A stretch of 64,000 nucleotides of DNA from Meira nashicola (Eukaryota; Basidiomycota; Exobasidiomycetes; Exobasidiales; Brachybasidiaceae), in contig BCJU01000001.1 of the NCBI GenBank assembly GCA_001600355.1, positions 6,572,013-6,636,012 of the forward strand, in the 5' to 3' direction. This document shows positions 47,854 to 57,382 of this stretch, in pieces (position 1 is the first letter of the stretch; every line of letters begins with the position of its first letter). The notes beneath the pieces were generated by a model, which saw only the letters and a list, made by a program, of their open reading frames with translations, had not been told where the DNA came from and ran no database searches. The translations under genes and the position numbers were made by a program.

Positions 47854-49026
47854 TTTTGTCTTTTTGAATGATGGTGGGGAAAGCAATGATAAGAGTTGCA
47901 TTTGAGCGTATATCCCCTGCCACCAATCCTTTTTGCTGTATGCAGCATTTAACTCAGCTTTGCCCAAAGCACATGCACGCACGCACCCATATAACTCTGG
48001 CTCTTTCTGTGCCTGAAATCGTTTTGGGATCGGTGGAGGTGATTTAATAGTCTATGTGCACTTTGCCAGTCATGCAGTGTGATATTCTGAGGGTTAAACG
48101 CGCGTACCATTAGCAATAAGGGGTTTTCTAGACGAATTGACCCTAGGCTAATGGGTAGCGAATTCAACATCAAAAGAAAAAGTTCGGGAGGTAAAAGTTA
48201 TTGATCAGTAAATCACGTGAAATATATCTGGATGTTATGAATATTCTATTCATAGAATAGGTGTGGTGTGAATATACTGATCCAAAAGTCGGAAAATCAG
48301 TTATCTCCACTAACGCAAAATTCTTTCTAGCTCGATGAGCATGGGAAGCTCTTATCGTATTTCTAAAAGCCACAACTACGATGATGACAAATGGTCGATG
48401 CAAATGTGCGTATGAAGCGCGGAAATTCCGCGGTGCTGGCTCAGCTTTAATAGTCTGTACTTAGACCCAAACGCGTTCATTTTAATCACCGCAAAGTGCG
48501 CTCGGAATCGGATTACATGAAAATTCTCCTTGGGGGAGAAGTTCCGGTAAGGGTGCTTGCTTCTTGGCGTATTAGTCTAAATCTGTGGTCAATAAATCAG
48601 TATGTGTTCTTTTTTATTTTTTTTTTTTCTGAAGATGTGGAGTAAATGCATTCAATTTTTTTTTACAATTTTAATTTATTCCATAGAAAAGGGTACTCAA
48701 TGATCTGCTGATCGAAGCAAACTCTTCATTTTTTTCTTGGAAGATGTGAGGACCGCTTCTTATCAAACTTTATCAAATGCTGCAGTATAGTTGCCGCTTG
48801 CCTCCGTCTCCACCTCCGCCGCCGCCGCATAAACCGCGGAAAGTCGCATTCAAAGTGCTTTCGTCCGTAAGGAAGATTTAAGTACGTAATTTAATGATAT
48901 AGAATGACGGGGACTAGAGACCGTCTGTTAGGAGTGAATATTATATAAAGAAAACACATCTAGCATTTCTCCATCTATCCACCACCATCCCAATTAACCC
49001 TTATTGGTGCATTATTGTAGCCTATC
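47854..49026. promoter_or_regulatory. Divergent promoter region between carboxypeptidase and MFS genes
   Basis: About 1.17 kb. Elements seen: palindrome ATTCTAT-TC-ATAGAAT (48243-48258); TCCGCGGT (48427-48434) inside GCGGAAATTCCGCGG; ACCGCGGA (48833-48840), one mismatch from the PDRE and about 190 nt before the MFS start; T-runs at 48609-48664; a CCGCCGCCGCC stretch near 48815; and a TATA box TATATAAA (48942-48949), 85 nt before the MFS ATG. No RNA gene seen. Confidence 0.45.
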
Positions 49027-50814
49027 ATGCCGAGCTTCAACGAAACCTTTTTCGGTTTAGTGTTCCATAAACAATTATCAAAATGGTCAGCATTTCAATA
49101 TCCCGAAGAGAAATCAGACTTTAAAGCGCCTGAGAGATATATGCCTGGATACAAAACTAGACAACAACAACGAGAATCCAAAAGAAATGGTGTAGTTTCA
49201 CCTGGTGGATCAAGTACAAATAGCTCAACAAATGGTTCACCTATAGAAAATTCAAATGATGAACTCGAGAAAACGCCAGAGATGGGAGATGATAATGATC
49301 CTTATTTGGTAGATTGGAATGGAGAAAATGATCCTGATAATCCATTCGCATGGTCAGGACCACAAAAAGGATGGTTCTTATTTCAAATCATGTTACTTAC
49401 AACTAGTGTTTATATGGGTTCAAGTATCGTTTCACCTGCTTTACCGATCATGGCCGAATTTTGGAATATTGGTTTAACTCCTACGGCTCTTGCACTTTCA
49501 CTCTTTGTTTTTGGTTATGGTATTGGACCAATGATTGGTCTTTGTGCTGCATCAGAAATTCCAGCTATCGGACGTGTGATTCCATACATTTTGACGTTAT
49601 TCATTTTCGTCATTCTTCAAATTCCAACAGCATTAGTTAATAATGTTGCAGGTTTCATGATCTTACGTTTCCTTGCTGGTTTATTCGGTTCACCTCCTTT
49701 GGCAACAGGCGGTGCGAGCGTACAAGATGTTTGGACACCTATGAAAGCTCCTTTAGCAATGGGAGCTTGGGGTATTTCTGCTTCTGCTGGTCCAGTTTTA
49801 GGTCCTTTGATTGGTAGTTTTGCTGCTCAAGGTTTCGAAAAGACTTCTTTAGGTTTAGCAGCTTGGAGATGGACAATTTGGCCACTTTTAATCTTGACAG
49901 GAATTGCACTTGGTGTTTTAATATTTGGAATGCACGAAACATCTGGAACAAATATCTTAGCACGCAGAGCTGCTCGTCTTCGTAAAGCAACAGGAAACCC
50001 TCACTTAAGAAGTAAAGGAGAATTATTTCAAGCAACAATGACAGGAAGGGAAATCGCTCTAATGACTTTTGTTCGTCCTTTCCGATTGGGTCTTATGGAG
50101 CCGATTGCACTCTCGATCAACTTGCATATCGGTCTAGTTTATGGTGTTCTCTATTCCTTCTTTGAAGCATTTCCAATCGTATTCAATGAAACGTATGGAT
50201 TCAATTTAGGAGAATCTGGACTTGCATATTTGGGTATCTTTGTCGCTAATTTAGCCGTTTATGGTCTATTTGCTTGGTGGTTCCTTGCATACTTTAGACC
50301 AAAAATGATTCGTGAAAAAGGCAGAGTTGCTCCAGAATATTGGCTTCAACCTGCAATGCTTGGTGGTTTGTGTCTTCCAGCAAGTTTATTCTTTTTCGGT
50401 TGGACAGCTAATAAATCAATTCATTGGATCGTTCCTATTATAGGTACAATGCTTTTCTCTCCGGGTATCTTTGGCCTTTTCACTTCCGGTCTCAATTACT
50501 TAGGAATGACTTATCCTGATTACGTTGCAAGTGTATTTTCGGCAAACGATTTCATGCGTGCAAGTATTGGAGCTGCAATGCCTTTGGTTAGTAGACAAAT
50601 GTTTAACAATCTAAACAGAGGTCCAAAAAATTTCCCTGTTGCTTGGGGTTGCACTGTACTTGGCTGTATTGCTCTCCTTATGAGTGTAATTCCTTATGCT
50701 CTCTTCTATTTTGGACCTGCACTTCGAAGAGCTTCTTCTTATGCTAAAGATCCAATGCAAGGTGGAGATCAACCAGCACAAGAGAAAAAACAAGATGTTG
50801 AAGCTGCTCAATAA
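49027..50814 (+). CDS. MFS drug/H+ antiporter, DHA1 (Caf5/Flr1-like) family
   Basis: 595 residues, intronless. The cytosolic N terminus (about 110 residues) ends with DPDNPFAWSGPQKGWF, the usual DHA1 lead into TM1. TM helices follow: SIVSPALPIMAEFW, FVFGYGIGPMIGL, FMILRFLAGLFGSPPLATGGASVQDVW, then AWGISASAGPVLGPLIGSFAA (motif C of drug antiporters). About 12 helices are apparent, with a basic central loop (ARRAARLRKATGNPHLRSKG). The group includes caffeine and benomyl resistance exporters. The substrate is unknown. A near-PDRE (ACCGCGGA) and a TATA box lie upstream. Confidence 0.9.
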   Translation: MPSFNETFFGLVFHKQLSKWSAFQYPEEKSDFKAPERYMPGYKTRQQQRESKRNGVVSPGGSSTNSSTNGSPIENSNDELEKTPEMGDDNDPYLVDWNGENDPDNPFAWSGPQKGWFLFQIMLLTTSVYMGSSIVSPALPIMAEFWNIGLTPTALALSLFVFGYGIGPMIGLCAASEIPAIGRVIPYILTLFIFVILQIPTALVNNVAGFMILRFLAGLFGSPPLATGGASVQDVWTPMKAPLAMGAWGISASAGPVLGPLIGSFAAQGFEKTSLGLAAWRWTIWPLLILTGIALGVLIFGMHETSGTNILARRAARLRKATGNPHLRSKGELFQATMTGREIALMTFVRPFRLGLMEPIALSINLHIGLVYGVLYSFFEAFPIVFNETYGFNLGESGLAYLGIFVANLAVYGLFAWWFLAYFRPKMIREKGRVAPEYWLQPAMLGGLCLPASLFFFGWTANKSIHWIVPIIGTMLFSPGIFGLFTSGLNYLGMTYPDYVASVFSANDFMRASIGAAMPLVSRQMFNNLNRGPKNFPVAWGCTVLGCIALLMSVIPYALFYFGPALRRASSYAKDPMQGGDQPAQEKKQDVEAAQ

Positions 50815-51070
50815 AGATGTATCCTTAATCCTAATGCTAAAGAAAGATGCGAATGTTATATATATAGACTAAAAGTTAAACATGGCTATTATCACACACT
50901 CTACTAAATTGTGAAGGAAGTCTATGATGACATTGAGAGAGGAGTTATTTCAGGGAATATACAAGATGTTGAAAGGAGTACGGCCGTTCTTTATCATAGT
51001 CAAAGCTGCAACTTGTACGCCGTTTTATATACCACTTGAATGCGATAATCGTGCAGTAGTAGTAAGAATT
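50815..51070. terminator. Convergent 3' region between the MFS gene and a small peptide gene
   Basis: About 256 nt, AT-rich (TATATATAG near 50865). No gene recognised. Confidence 0.3.
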
Positions 51071-51208
51071 TTAATATTTTCCATCAGGGAATGGTCCACC
51101 TGTTTGTTCGCCAGCAGGTGCGCTGGGATCATTAGGCTTTGGTGAAGCAGAAACGTTGATTGCCATTGTGGCAAGAACGACAAAGATTGCTGTCATGAAG
51201 AATCGCAT
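51071..51208 (-). CDS. Small secreted peptide, 45 residues, no cysteine
   Basis: Start at 51208 and stop at 51071-51073. Residues 1 to about 21 form a good signal peptide (MRFFMTAIFVVLATMAINVS, then A). The remaining ~24 residues are Pro/Gly/Asp-rich (KPNDPSAPAGEQTGGPFPDG, then KY). A TATA box (TATATAAA on the minus strand, 51301-51308) lies 93 nt upstream of the start. It lacks a dibasic site and cysteines, so it is not clearly a member of the C-P-x5-C-V family. Function unknown; the evidence is the signal peptide and promoter only. Confidence 0.5.
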   Translation of the reverse strand: MRFFMTAIFVVLATMAINVSASPKPNDPSAPAGEQTGGPFPDGKY

Positions 51209-51569
51209 TTTTATGGTTGTTTGTTTGGGATTTTAGGATTTCTTTGTTTTGTTTTTGTTTTGGTGGTTTGTAAGAAAGTTATTTTTCGACAAAAATTTGG
51301 TTTATATAGCCTTTCAAAAAATTAAAAGTCTTAAGCAGAAATTTGATTCATCACATATAAACAACGATGCATCACCGATTTACTACTTTCATACCTAAGC
51401 CGTTCAATACCGGTTCAAAGAATCCGAAAATGAAACTCCTATATTTTGATGAGAAATGGTGTGTGAAAATGAAACCCCTGTACAGGCTCCGCTCCTATCT
51501 AAATAAACACAAATCGTCTCCGTTTCTGAGTAAGGATTCTTATATTGCATTAAAATAGTGTACAAATGA
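51209..51569. other. Intergenic region between small peptide promoter and DHA2 gene 3' end
   Basis: About 360 nt. Holds the TATA box for the small peptide at 51301-51308 and a Lys-rich chance ORF. No other feature seen. Confidence 0.4.
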
Positions 51570-53315
51570 TTATTGTCTACCTTCCTCTAATCGACGTGAA
51601 GGTGTTGCTGTTCCACTGTTTGGTTGACTTTGCGCAGGAGTTTCTGAAGGTGCAGCATCAGGTAAAGGAATATCTTCCATCATAAAACAAGAAAGTGAAC
51701 ATCCAATCGCAGCTATTAGAACAAAAGCAAATACAGCTCTTAACGAAACTTCATAAGCTTGTTTTGCGGCTTCTTGCTGTACTTTTGGTAAAGTACGAAT
51801 GATGTTCAATTGATGTCTTAAATCTTCTATTAACTTAGGTTGATCGCCTAATCGGTTTTGAAGTTCTTTCTTCAGCATTGCTTGAAGAATAACACCGCTC
51901 GTTGCAACTCCCACCACTTGTCCAGTAGTTCGGAAAAGATACGACATTCCCGTTGCAACTGCAATTTGGGTTCGTGGCACAGAGTTGATCAAAGCCAAAA
52001 GTGTACATGTCAAAACTCCCGTTACACCAAATCCATGAGGAAAGATTGCAGCGTACGTACACCATTCGGGCGTAGAACGAGTGATAGTTAAGAATGCAAT
52101 TGCACTAACGACCATCAACAAAGAGTTGGAAAATGTTAGCCAATAATACCTTCCCGTCTTGCGCATCCAAAGCCCAGCTAAAACTGAACCAATGGATAAA
52201 GCCACACTATTAGGAACCAAATGAAGTCCTGCCAAAGAACTGGATTGCAATCGAACGGCTTGAAAGTAGAGCGGATAATTGTAGATTGTAGAATGTGTAA
52301 CAACTGATAAGAAAAAGTTTGCCAAACTTGCATTTCCTCCCGTTCGTGTAAGAAACAAATCGATAGGTAGAATGGGAGCTTTGGCAAATCTTGTTTCTAC
52401 CCAAATAAATGCGAACCCGCATAATATTCCACCGAACAATGTTCCCCACACTAATGGATTGGTGAACGGCAGGTCATTGGCGGACATGAAAGAAAGTGAC
52501 AGAAGTATAGGGGCCACACTTCCAACCAAGGTCAACGATCCAAGTGCATCGATTGACTTTATCCGTTCCCATCTTGTTATCTGTTGTTGCGGTGATGATG
52601 GTTTTCCTTTTGGTTGAGGAGGGTTTACGTGAACGAAAAAGAGAGAGAGAACAGTGGCTAGAAGCAAAAATGGGATTTGAATCAAAAATGCATTTCGCCA
52701 TCCTACTGTATCATTGAGTAATCCACCAACAGGTCCACCTAATGCATTCCCTGCTCCATACACAATATTCGTTAGCCCTTGATATAATCCTCTTTGTCGT
52801 AATGGGATAACGTCACTTAAGATCGTAGAAGTGCATGTAGTCAGCCCACCACCACCCACTCCTGCCAGCACACGAGCGAAAAGTAGGGTTTCCATAGTAG
52901 GTGCGATTCCGCAAAGAAGCGTTCCGATTCCGAATGTGAACATGGCTAAAAGTAAAGCATACTTTCTACCCATCACATCACATAGACGTCCATAAATTGG
53001 GGAGAAGCAACAAACACTTAAAAGATAGCTCGTACCAAGCCAAGCAGCTTGTTCGTTGCGATTAAAACTTGAAGAGATAGCGCCAACCAAAGTAGCTACA
53101 ATCGTTGAATCTAGCGCCGCCGTAAAAACTGGGACCCAAACAGTGATACATAATGTGATCACCATCTTTCTAGGCGGCATTTCAACATCGTCGGACCTAG
53201 GGGTATTATTAAGATTCGATTGCGGTGTTGCCGATCCACTGCCATCGTATCGATTCCTTCTCTCATTCTCTTCCACTCCTGCCAAGAGAGGCTGTCTTTC
53301 TTGATTGACAGCCAT
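51570..53315 (-). CDS. MFS drug/H+ antiporter, DHA2 (14-TM, Vba/Azr1-like) family
   Basis: 581 residues, intronless. TM1 carries the DHA2 motif AALDSTIVATLVGAISSSF. It is followed by WLGTSYLLSVCCFSPIYGRLCDVMGRKYALL (motif A), LLFARVLAGVGGGGLTTCTSTI and YGAGNALGGPVGGLLND (motif C). About 14 helices are apparent, ending in FAFVLIAAIGCSLSCFMMED. This family includes vacuolar basic amino acid and azole or weak-acid transporters. The substrate is unknown. Confidence 0.9.
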   Translation of the reverse strand: MAVNQERQPLLAGVEENERRNRYDGSGSATPQSNLNNTPRSDDVEMPPRKMVITLCITVWVPVFTAALDSTIVATLVGAISSSFNRNEQAAWLGTSYLLSVCCFSPIYGRLCDVMGRKYALLLAMFTFGIGTLLCGIAPTMETLLFARVLAGVGGGGLTTCTSTILSDVIPLRQRGLYQGLTNIVYGAGNALGGPVGGLLNDTVGWRNAFLIQIPFLLLATVLSLFFVHVNPPQPKGKPSSPQQQITRWERIKSIDALGSLTLVGSVAPILLSLSFMSANDLPFTNPLVWGTLFGGILCGFAFIWVETRFAKAPILPIDLFLTRTGGNASLANFFLSVVTHSTIYNYPLYFQAVRLQSSSLAGLHLVPNSVALSIGSVLAGLWMRKTGRYYWLTFSNSLLMVVSAIAFLTITRSTPEWCTYAAIFPHGFGVTGVLTCTLLALINSVPRTQIAVATGMSYLFRTTGQVVGVATSGVILQAMLKKELQNRLGDQPKLIEDLRHQLNIIRTLPKVQQEAAKQAYEVSLRAVFAFVLIAAIGCSLSCFMMEDIPLPDAAPSETPAQSQPNSGTATPSRRLEEGRQ

Positions 53316-53506
53316 ATCGTACTTAATGGTAGGGAGAAAAGAACAGGGGCACTTTCAGTCCGCATTTTTGCTTCGCTTCGCGGATTTAAGATTATTTGTT
53401 TGTGTATCTATACGTTTAGCGTGAAAAATAAGATTTCGATTGATAAGGCTGTACGCCACGGGCTAAATTGCGAAAAATAGAATAATGATACTATAATTGA
53501 GGATCA

Positions 53507-53947
53507 CTAAGCTTGTTTAGGATCATTTTTAAGATCCAACATTTCTCTTTGAATCTTTTGTGACTGATTTCGATGTTCTTTAGCACGATCAAACATGAAT
53601 CTTCCGACAATTCTTCCAGCTTCATCTTTATGTGCGTACATTATCTTTCCCTTTTCAGTAAGATGTTCTACTTGTTCTTCAATTGGATCTCTTTGATTAA
53701 ACATCCTATACACAAATTTACGACGATTTTTATGAGAACGATCAATTTGAGAGTTAACATAATGATCCCAAATTTTCTTTTTCCCTGAGAAATCTTCATT
53801 TTTTGCCTGCTTTTTGATGCGTAAAAGCGCATTCAAATGTTGATGAGAATCATCATTGTGCTTTTCAGATTTCGTTGCGAGAACCAATAAAATATTAGAT
53901 AGTAGCATGACCGAAATCAGAAACATAATGACTTTTTTAGATGGCAT
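53507..53947 (-). CDS. Small secreted or type II membrane protein with FDRAKEHR motif, intact paralogue
   Basis: 146 residues. Residues 6-25 are hydrophobic (VIMFLISVMLLSNILLVLAT), a signal peptide or anchor. The rest is charged and helical with no Cys. A C-terminal block GRIVGRFMFDRAKEHRNQSQ matches the neighbouring broken gene (IIAGLIFDRAKKHRGKSQ), as does an upstream GK-[IM]-[ML]-Y segment. I know no family for it. Two tandem copies with retained blocks indicate a real, lineage-specific gene. Confidence 0.65.
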   Translation of the reverse strand: MPSKKVIMFLISVMLLSNILLVLATKSEKHNDDSHQHLNALLRIKKQAKNEDFSGKKKIWDHYVNSQIDRSHKNRRKFVYRMFNQRDPIEEQVEHLTEKGKIMYAHKDEAGRIVGRFMFDRAKEHRNQSQKIQREMLDLKNDPKQA

Positions 53948-54103
53948 TCTAGACCTGAGAGGGTGAGGTGTTGGATAAAAATATAATCTGCTTCAATTGA
54001 AGAGTTTTTTCGTTTTTTAAAGCTTGCTGGTCGCCGCCCCATTAGAAGGGGCTTATAAAATTAATATATATATGATAAAAATTGTGTTACGCAAAAAGTG
54101 ATA

Positions 54104-54619
54104 TCATTCATCGCTATAATCGCCCGGTAACGGCCATTTGTCATTGTAAGGAGGTTTTATATATATATTTGGTAAGATTGATTTTGATCGTTCTTTATTT
54201 AATTCTTCTTGTACAATCTGTGATTTACCGCGATGTTTTTTAGCACGATCAAAAATCAAACCAGCAATAATTTTATGATCATGATAAAGCATCTTTCCCG
54301 CATTTAAATACGTTTTTGATTTATTTTAATGTTTATCACGCTGTTCAATCAATTCTTCAACTTTTTCTCTACCGCTATAACCATGAGGTAAAAGATTATA
54401 AGAATGTTGAATCCTTCCAACGTAAGGATCTTCTTTCCATCTTTGAACAGCATTGAGAAATTTATGTGAAGTAGGTAATTTAGGTAATCCATTCTTGAAT
54501 CTCTTAACATGTTTAACTTTTGAAAAATCTTCATGTGGATTTCGAACACTTTTTGCAATTTTCGAAAAGGTAAAAAAGTACAGTAGTATAGCAGATAACA
54601 AAAATTGATATATTGTCAT
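54104..54619 (-). pseudogene. Paralogue of the 53507 gene, interrupted by an in-frame TAA
   Basis: One minus-strand frame runs from the ATG at 54619 to the stop at 54104, except for a TAA at 54326-54328. The first 97 codons encode a hydrophobic start (IYQFLLSAILLYFFTFS) and a charged segment ending EELIEQRDKH. After the stop the same frame continues NKSKTYLNAGKMLYHDHK and the conserved GLIFDRAKKHRGKSQ block of the intact paralogue. No intron signals flank the stop. The simplest reading is a young pseudogene. Readthrough or a truncated functional product is possible. Confidence 0.6.
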
Positions 54620-54632
54620 AATGATGTGAATA

Positions 54633-55055
54633 ATGAAGTGGATTCAGAGAGTTGCTCTCACTTTGTTTTTATTAAAAGCATATTTGTTGATTGCAGCCTT
54701 AGCGCAAGATCGAGAAGCGGGGATGCATTCGCGGGGCTTCACATTCATCAAACCACCAACGATTATATATATGATCAATTCATCATGCATCTCAAATACA
54801 ACCAATGCTTTACATAGTCACACAAATTGTTATATTGATCATGCTATCCTACAATACTCTCATTTTAAAACATCTTTTTCCACCATTTCTTACCATCCTT
54901 TTGAGTATATTCTTCTCCAGGTGCAGGTTCATTTGAAGTTGATGCAGGAGGAGGGCGAGATGAACCAACGAATTCATTCCCGTTTGCATTATTTCCTCCT
55001 CCCAACATACTATCAACATTTTGGTGCAAAGCAGAATTGGATGGAGCATGTTTAG
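54633..55055 (+). CDS. Possible small secreted protein overlapping MINDY 3' end
   Basis: The ATG at 54633 opens a signal-peptide-like segment (IQRVALTLFLLKAYLLIAAL, cleavage near LAQ), then NSSCISNTTNALHSHTNCYI with two cysteines. The frame continues antisense through the last exon of the MINDY gene to 55055, where it is probably not under selection. It starts next to the broken gene at 54619, on the opposite strand. No intron signal shortens it. Only the N-terminal signal supports it. Confidence 0.25.
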   Translation: MKWIQRVALTLFLLKAYLLIAALAQDREAGMHSRGFTFIKPPTIIYMINSSCISNTTNALHSHTNCYIDHAILQYSHFKTSFSTISYHPFEYILLQVQVHLKLMQEEGEMNQRIHSRLHYFLLPTYYQHFGAKQNWMEHV

Positions 55056-57117
55056 ATGATTTACGATTTTGCAGCATTCTTGCGATCAAGTTACCACTTC
55101 CACCACTAGAATTAGCATTTGCGTTATTATTGCTTTGTGTACGTTTGTTACGATACGTATCAACCGCACGTCGATGGCGATCAGCTCTTTCTCTTTCACG
55201 TTCTTGTAATTGTTGAGCATATGCAAAATCAGCATCTTCATTCACTTGATTGGGATCATCGACACTCCCTCTTCCAACAAAGTCTTGAACGCGAGCAAGT
55301 CGGAATTTACCATCAAAGAATCTGCTAGCACTTCCATCAATATCTTCCACGCTTTCCCAAACGATTGAATCCTCATTCTCCAGTGTTGAATCGGTTACCA
55401 GCTGGTACAATTGTGGCTGAGAATGCATGTTGTCACTTGCTGAAGCTGCTTGCAGTAATTCCTCTTCCGTTGGACGGTACAGCACAGAGAGGTGCGAATT
55501 GCGGAATAAAGCATAAAGGACCCCACGTTCGAGTGATGTGCTTAGAGCATACAAGCCTGGATAAGTTAATTGAGTAGCAGTTGACTCAAGGAAACGACGA
55601 ATGACCAAAGCGTCTTGTACGACCACACGTTGTTCTGGAGAGATGGTATCCATCACTTGAGCTGCTCGAATATCAAAGCTTGCTTCTCCTTCTGCAGTCT
55701 TTGCGATTTCATCTCCAGCAACAACTCGATCTAAGGCTTTATCATAATCTCCCGTCCTCTCAACAATAGCAGCCCATGTTTCCGCATCTGCTTGATCCGC
55801 TAACCATCCATGAACGAGTGGTACTTTGCAAAGCTTAAATAAGGCAAGCTCTCCTCTTTGTGCATTTTTGTCCGTTTTGACTGGTGCTTGGAGTACAGCC
55901 GCACTGGATGAAGATGCTGAAGGTTCAGCTAAGCTCTCTTGAATGGGTGCTTTATTCTGCTCGCTTTCGGTTGCAAATGCATCAATCGCTGAGAATTTCA
56001 CATTGACGTCCAAACCATGCTGTGTTTGTGGTAAGATACTCAAAGCTGCTTCTAGATCCAATGCAGCGCTAGGATTGGTGGAAATAGCATCGATCAAATG
56101 CTCTCCCAACAAGGAAGAAAGATAAGAATAAGACACTGCAGGACGATCTTCGGGTGTGATTTGAACAGTTCCGCGTAAAAGTAGAACGTTGCACAATGCA
56201 ATCAATGAACAAGGTCCGTTTTCATTCTGAACGATGATCCGTTGCGATCTACCTTTCCAGTAAATTTCCTTTGTGTTCCATTGTTTTTCTTCATTGGCTA
56301 GATCGCTAGCAGAAGGTGGCAAAGGTGCTTGAGGATTAATGGCTGGACCTGGTGTACCGGAAGGATGAGGTGCAGGTGCACCCCCAAGAGCAGCCAAAGT
56401 TGGATCGTAGGATTGCTTTCTCTGCTTTTGTCTTTGACGTTCAGCTGAGCTCAAATCTGCTCCGCTTCCTCTTTCTTCACGTCTACGATGACGTTCTTCT
56501 TCACGAGCCCAAATTTTACGAGCGTATTCTTCATCGCTTTCCATCTGTCTGACTTGATTAACTGCAAATTGATCATCAGTTGAAGGAATAGTGTTTCCGT
56601 TTGAGTATTGATTTGCAGCACCTTGTGCGGCCAAGATTTCTGGCGGTGGTCCTGGTGGAGGTGCATATACGGTTGGCGATGTTGTATTGACTGACTGTGC
56701 ATGTGGATTTGGCATATTTCCTCCAGGAGATGGATAAGTCGTACTGAATGGGTTTGCAATCACACTTGGTTGCCTCTCAGGAGCAGAAGTAGCGCCTGAC
56801 CCAAAATCCAAACCGCTTAACGATTGTGTGATTGCATCAGCCGAATCTTGTTGACCGGAGAAGGGTGATGTTTGCTTTATAGGTTGACCAGATCCCATTG
56901 TTGATGATGGTCCTTGTGATGAGATCTGAAATGGATTAGAGTTTGCTTGTGGTTCAATATATGCTTCTTGTTGTGATTCTGATCGTGGTATCGTTGTGGA
57001 GGTATTTCTCAAAAATGGATTATTAGGATGATGTTGTTCAGGATCTGTGGCAAATTCATTTGCCGATCCTGTACCAGTGGCGGTGCCCGTAATGAATGGA
57101 TTGGTTGATGCACTCAT
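54865..57117 (-). CDS. MINDY-family K48 deubiquitinase (FAM63-like)
   Basis: 750 residues from the Met at 57117 (an in-frame Met lies at 57135). The N-terminal ~280 residues are disordered, Gln/Pro/Ser-rich with NPF motifs (TNPFITG, NPFQIS, NPFST), possible EH-domain ligands. The catalytic domain begins with KEIYWKGRSQRIIVQNENGP and holds the catalytic Cys in ENGPCSLIALCNVLLLRG. The catalytic His lies in LFRNSHLSVLYRP, and IVWESVEDIDGSASRFFDGKF follows. The segment DADFAYAQQLQERERERADR resembles the MIU-type ubiquitin-binding helix of MINDY1/2. The protein ends in WWKKMF. It trims K48-linked chains in human relatives. Confidence 0.9.
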   Translation of the reverse strand: MSASTNPFITGTATGTGSANEFATDPEQHHPNNPFLRNTSTTIPRSESQQEAYIEPQANSNPFQISSQGPSSTMGSGQPIKQTSPFSGQQDSADAITQSLSGLDFGSGATSAPERQPSVIANPFSTTYPSPGGNMPNPHAQSVNTTSPTVYAPPPGPPPEILAAQGAANQYSNGNTIPSTDDQFAVNQVRQMESDEEYARKIWAREEERHRRREERGSGADLSSAERQRQKQRKQSYDPTLAALGGAPAPHPSGTPGPAINPQAPLPPSASDLANEEKQWNTKEIYWKGRSQRIIVQNENGPCSLIALCNVLLLRGTVQITPEDRPAVSYSYLSSLLGEHLIDAISTNPSAALDLEAALSILPQTQHGLDVNVKFSAIDAFATESEQNKAPIQESLAEPSASSSSAAVLQAPVKTDKNAQRGELALFKLCKVPLVHGWLADQADAETWAAIVERTGDYDKALDRVVAGDEIAKTAEGEASFDIRAAQVMDTISPEQRVVVQDALVIRRFLESTATQLTYPGLYALSTSLERGVLYALFRNSHLSVLYRPTEEELLQAASASDNMHSQPQLYQLVTDSTLENEDSIVWESVEDIDGSASRFFDGKFRLARVQDFVGRGSVDDPNQVNEDADFAYAQQLQERERERADRHRRAVDTYRNKRTQSNNNANANSSGGSGNLIARMLQNRKSSKHAPSNSALHQNVDSMLGGGNNANGNEFVGSSRPPPASTSNEPAPGEEYTQKDGKKWWKKMF

Positions 57118-57382
57118 CTTTATATAGTCTAGCAAACAGGAGCAAACAAGGGTGATGGTATTTAGGAACCTTTTGTTCCGACAATCTTATGAGGCATTAG
57201 TATAAATGCATGAACAGGTACAGCGCCGTACAGCACAGCAATTAGGCGTCAGAGCAGAGGAAGCTTCTCAGTTGCCGTGGCCGTGGGCTGTGCGCGATTT
57301 CGAGAAAGTGTCAGACACTGTAGAATGCAAGTAGCCTTTTCTACGCGGAGTTAAGGAAATGTACATGGGAAGATAAGCTTAT
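57118..57382. other. Divergent promoter between MINDY and the 57383 hydrolase
   Basis: About 265 nt shared by two divergent genes. Contains a CGTACAGCACAG-type repeat near 57222. No clear TATA box. Confidence 0.35.

Noticed and set aside
48243..48258. Palindrome ATTCTAT-TC-ATAGAAT as a terminator or attachment site
   Set aside because: It is AT-rich and short, likely by chance in this base composition. No mobile element or duplicated flank is present.
51358..51558. 63-codon ORF on the plus strand
   Set aside because: Lys-rich without signal or family. It overlaps the region between a promoter and a convergent 3' end.
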